From the NCBI RefSeq assembly GCF_902833905.1, contig NZ_CADFGP010000018.1, positions 89,880-153,879 of the forward strand: a stretch of DNA of 64,000 bases, given 5' to 3'. Made by a program: the position numbers and the translations under genes. Position 1 is the stretch's first letter. Each line of letters begins with the position of its first letter. The notes below the pieces were generated by a model, which was not told the origin of the DNA, ran no database searches, and saw nothing but the letters and a program-made list of their open reading frames with translations. This document shows, piece by piece, positions 61,701-64,000 of this stretch. This DNA comes from Paraburkholderia tuberum STM678. GTDB lineage: Bacteria; Pseudomonadota; Gammaproteobacteria; Burkholderiales; Burkholderiaceae.

Positions 61701-62165
61701 TTACTGGATGTCGTCAGAGGTGATGCCGGCGGGCAAAGCCGCCGGCAGCCACGCGCGGCCGACGTAGCCGCGCATCGGTCCGCCGGACTCGACGATCACG
61801 TCGGCGCGCGTGACCCGCGACGAATGCAGATTGCCGCTGCCGGCCGCCGCCGCGGCGCCTGTCTTGTACGAGTCGCCGTATTTGCCGAGTAGCGCGTGCA
61901 GATCCGGCATCGTCGGGCCTTGCCACGCGTAGGCGACGATCAGGCCGGTGCTGGTCGCGTATTCGTTGATGGTCGTATTGCCAGCGTCGGTCCACGTGCG
62001 CTCGCGCAGTGCGCCATTGAGCAGCGTGCGCGGCGCGCTCGCGCCCGACACCGCCTGGCTCGGCATCGTGCCGCCCAATTCGGCATGCGCGCCGAAGCTC
62101 GCGCAGCACGCGACGACGGCGATCGCCGAGGCGATCGCGGATGGATTGAGACAGGACTGGGACAT
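61701..62165 (-). CDS. DUF2844 exported protein
   Basis: 154-residue secreted protein: a signal peptide (AIASAIAVVACCASFGAHA, cleavage before ELGG) then TINEYATSTGLIVAYAWQGPTMPDLHALLGKYGDSY, the DUF2844 core. These proteins are regularly encoded just before DUF3443 genes in Burkholderiaceae. A role as partner or propeptide-like factor of the DUF3443 protein is conceivable but unproven. Confidence 0.78.
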   Translation of the reverse strand: MSQSCLNPSAIASAIAVVACCASFGAHAELGGTMPSQAVSGASAPRTLLNGALRERTWTDAGNTTINEYATSTGLIVAYAWQGPTMPDLHALLGKYGDSYKTGAAAAAGSGNLHSSRVTRADVIVESGGPMRGYVGRAWLPAALPAGITSDDIQ

Positions 62166-62563
62166 GAGGCCTTCCTCGTTTGGCGCCGGATTTTTTATTG
62201 AGATAACTCGATTAATCTAGCGCTGGTTTTTTCTGGTCTTTGCACATCGCGGCGGACAGGACCGCGCGCCATGTTTAAAAACAAGCCGCATGCAGACCGG
62301 AAGCCCTTATTCGGCGGGCCTCCGGCAAAGACTTGGGAATACTCCCAAGGTCAACTCGAAAGTGTTATTTAGTGTTAAATTTACCTCATAAGAAGGCAAA
62401 TAGCATGATGGGTGCGGACTTTTTTCCCGTGGTCGCTTCGTAGCCGTGGCATGCGGCGATTCGCGGGCAAACCCCAGTTTTTGCACAGGCCTCGCCGGGA
62501 CCGGTAAAATGTTGGGTTGATCCACGGAAACTTGCCGTGGCGTAGCGGAAGGATTCCCCGAAC
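62166..62563. other. AT-richer intergenic region, 398 bp, between DUF2844 and bamC
   Basis: No gene is supported. It holds a perfect hairpin CTTGGGA-ATAC-TCCCAAG at 62332-62349, which on the minus strand sits just after a TTGACC (62355-62350) facing the DUF2844 gene, a direct repeat AGTGTTA (62361-62367 and 62371-62377), and the bamC promoter. The lower GC than the surroundings suggests promoter DNA or acquired sequence. Confidence 0.6.
62481..62510 (+). promoter_or_regulatory. Promoter of bamC
   Basis: TTGCAC (62481-62486) and TAAAAT (62505-62510) are separated by 18 bp, 54 nt before the bamC start. Confidence 0.55.
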
Positions 62564-63799
62564 ATGACTGATTTTCGTCTCACCAAGCGGTTTGCAGTAA
62601 TGCTCATGGCAGGCGGGCTGGTCGCCGGCTGCGGCACCTCGTCGCCGACCAAAATCGACTATAGGAGCGACTCCCGTTCGAAGCAGGTATCGCTTGCCGT
62701 ACCGCCGAACATGATCGACGAGACGGCCGATCAGCGTTCGCTGCCGCCGCAGGGCGGCGAAACCTCTCTGTCCACGCTGAAACAGGTGCAGGCACAGGCG
62801 CCGGCCGGCGACGCGGTCGCGGTCGTGCCGCCCGTCCAGGGCATCCACATCCAGCGCGACGGCACCGAGAGCTGGCTCGTGATCGACAACAAAACGCCCG
62901 ATCAGGCTTGGCCGCAAATCCGCCGCTTCTGGCAGGAGCAGGGCTTCCTGCTCGTCGTCGACCAGCGCGACAAGGGCGTGATGGAAACCGACTGGAACGA
63001 AACCCACGCGCAGATCAACGACGGCTTTATCCGCAACACGCTGTCGAAGGCGATGGGCAACAGCTACGTGAGTTCGGAGCGCAACAAGTTCCGCACGCGT
63101 CTCGAAGCGGCGCCGAACGGCGGCACCTATGTGTTCGTCAGCCAGAAAGGCATGCGTGAGGCGATCACCGGTACGAACAACGAGTCGACCCAGTGGCAAC
63201 CCAAGCCGAACGACCCGGCGCTCGAGCAGGAATACCTGAAGCGCCTGATGGTCTCGCTCGCGCGGGCCGATTCGGGTAGCAACGCGGGTGGCACACAGAA
63301 CGCCGAGCTGTCGCCCGCGGGCACGCAGATCGCGCCGAACGCGGCGACGGCGGGTGCGAAGTCGGCGACGGCCGCCGTTGTCGCGCAGAACGTCGCGCTC
63401 GCGGCGCAACCGCCTATGCCGGACGCGGATTCGTCCAACAACACGTCGGCGCAGCTCTCATCGACCGAACTCACGCTCGGCGAGCCGTATGACCGCGCGT
63501 GGCTGCGCGTGGGCCTCGCACTCGATCGCAGCAATTTCACGGTCGACGATCGCGACATGAGCCGCGGCCTCTATTTCGTGCGCTACGTCGATCCGAAGGA
63601 TATGTCGTCGGCCGAGCAGGGCTTCTGGAGCCAGGTCTTCCACGGCAAGAAGGAGAAGGTCGCCAAGCAGTATCGCGTGAACGTGCGCGCCGTGACGCCG
63701 AATCAGACCCGCGTGGCCGTGGTCGACGACAAGGGGCAACTCGACGAAAGCTCGCAGGCCAAGCAGATCATGAGCCTGATGGCCGACCAGCTGCACTGA
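62564..63799 (+). CDS. bamC: Outer membrane protein assembly factor BamC
   Basis: 411-residue lipoprotein; the signal ends with lipobox LVAGC (Cys near residue 23). An unstructured segment (SVxVPPN-type, here SLAVPPNMIDE) contacts BamD, and two helix-grip domains follow: about 100-225 (GTESWLVIDNKTPDQAWPQIRRFW) and about 300-411 (GEPYDRAWLRVGLALDRSNF), joined by a long Ala/Thr/Asn-rich linker. It is part of the BAM complex that inserts beta-barrel proteins. It has its own promoter here; no dapA lies directly upstream. Confidence 0.9.
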   Translation: MTDFRLTKRFAVMLMAGGLVAGCGTSSPTKIDYRSDSRSKQVSLAVPPNMIDETADQRSLPPQGGETSLSTLKQVQAQAPAGDAVAVVPPVQGIHIQRDGTESWLVIDNKTPDQAWPQIRRFWQEQGFLLVVDQRDKGVMETDWNETHAQINDGFIRNTLSKAMGNSYVSSERNKFRTRLEAAPNGGTYVFVSQKGMREAITGTNNESTQWQPKPNDPALEQEYLKRLMVSLARADSGSNAGGTQNAELSPAGTQIAPNAATAGAKSATAAVVAQNVALAAQPPMPDADSSNNTSAQLSSTELTLGEPYDRAWLRVGLALDRSNFTVDDRDMSRGLYFVRYVDPKDMSSAEQGFWSQVFHGKKEKVAKQYRVNVRAVTPNQTRVAVVDDKGQLDESSQAKQIMSLMADQLH

Positions 63800-63835
63800 T
63801 ACGAGAGCCTCGCGGCCGACACCGCCGGTTCGACG

Positions 63836-63868
63836 AAACCGCCCGGAGAAATCCGGGCGGTTTTTTTT
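63836..63868 (+). terminator. Terminator of bamC
   Basis: AAACCGCCCGGA (63836-63847) pairs perfectly with TCCGGGCGGTTT (63852-63863) over a GAAA loop, then runs into eight T residues ending at 63868. A group II intron starts two bases later. Confidence 0.92.
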
Positions 63869-63869
63869 G

Positions 63870-64000
63870 GTGCGCCAGGCATGGCGCGTAGCGCCGTGAC
63901 TGGCGCTGTCCGACCCGCTGTGGTGGCGAGCCGGATGACTTGGGGGTGAAAGTCCTCTGCACACCCGGCAAGGGGAAGTGCTAGCTGAACGGCAAGGGTG
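63870..64000 (+). mobile_element. Group II intron, class C-like, 5' end (continues past the window)
   Basis: From 63870 the sequence begins GTGCGCCAGGCATGGCGC, matching the GUGYG 5' end and the following GCC-GGCATGG segment of class C group II introns such as that of Oceanobacillus iheyensis. Further on, GGGTGAAAGTCC and TAGCTGAACGGCAAGGGTG at the window end match conserved domain I segments. Class C introns insert just behind the T-run of intrinsic terminators, exactly the site seen here. The reverse transcriptase gene and 3' end would lie to the right of the window. Confidence 0.85.

Overview
The window is GC-rich (about 65%), densely coded chromosomal DNA from a beta-proteobacterium of the Burkholderiaceae. 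The combination of a box benzoyl-CoA epoxidase cluster with boxR, a pim-type acyl-CoA dehydrogenase cluster, the linked block relA / tRNA-Val / thrS-infC-rpmI-rplT-pheST-ihfA-merR / tRNA-Pro, and a type-2 leuA points to Paraburkholderia or a close relative. The species cannot be fixed from sequence alone.

Layout. 1-4.0 kb: an efflux operon (outer-membrane factor, then a FUSC inner-membrane protein cut by the left edge) divergent from a LysR regulator. 4.3-12.2 kb: housekeeping and accessory genes (metallophosphoesterase, FAD-linked oxidase, DUF2069, wrbA, YihY, Mpo1-like, an alpha/beta hydrolase translationally coupled to metY). 12.5-22.9 kb: CBS protein, an MFS-acyltransferase fusion, aroC, ETF-ubiquinone oxidoreductase divergent from an SDR and a thioesterase, a PAS-LuxR regulator, scoAB and a hydrolase. 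23-34.3 kb: ridA-like gene, relA, tRNA-Val(GAC), thrS, infC (AUC start), rpmI, rplT, pheS, pheT, ihfA, a merR-type regulator and tRNA-Pro(GGG). 34.4-35.0 kb: a decayed patch with fragments of a T4-type lysozyme and an LprI-like lysozyme inhibitor. 35-40.6 kb: a pim-like beta-oxidation operon divergent from its LysR regulator. 40.6-46.5 kb: glycosyltransferase, acyl-CoA synthetase, a small conserved protein, a Tat-exported phospholipase C and a lipoprotein. 46.7-55.3 kb: the aerobic benzoate (box) pathway: bclA, DUF4863 and hydrolase on one strand, boxR and boxCBA on the other. 55.6-63.8 kb: amino-acid binding protein, leuA with an upstream leucine-rich leader peptide, exported proteins, a CadD-like transporter, a DUF3443/DUF2844 pair and bamC. 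The last 131 bases are the start of a group II intron placed directly behind the bamC terminator.

How the parts work together. Benzoate is activated by BclA, epoxidised by BoxAB and ring-opened by BoxC. Three copies of a GCACT-N2-AGTGC-like dyad sit on the two divergent promoter regions and are the likely BoxR sites. The pim-like operon would degrade dicarboxylic or medium-chain acyl-CoAs; its electrons would reach the quinone pool through ETF and the ETF-QO encoded here. scoAB would activate or release acetoacetate-type acids.

The observations I rate highest are the leucine-rich leader peptide with rare CTA codons upstream of leuA, the class C-like group II intron abutting the bamC terminator, the box and pim operator dyads, the lysozyme/inhibitor remnant beside tRNA-Pro, the threonine-rich mini-ORF plus terminator before thrS, and the pepsin-like DTGS/DSGS motif pair in the DUF3443 protein.
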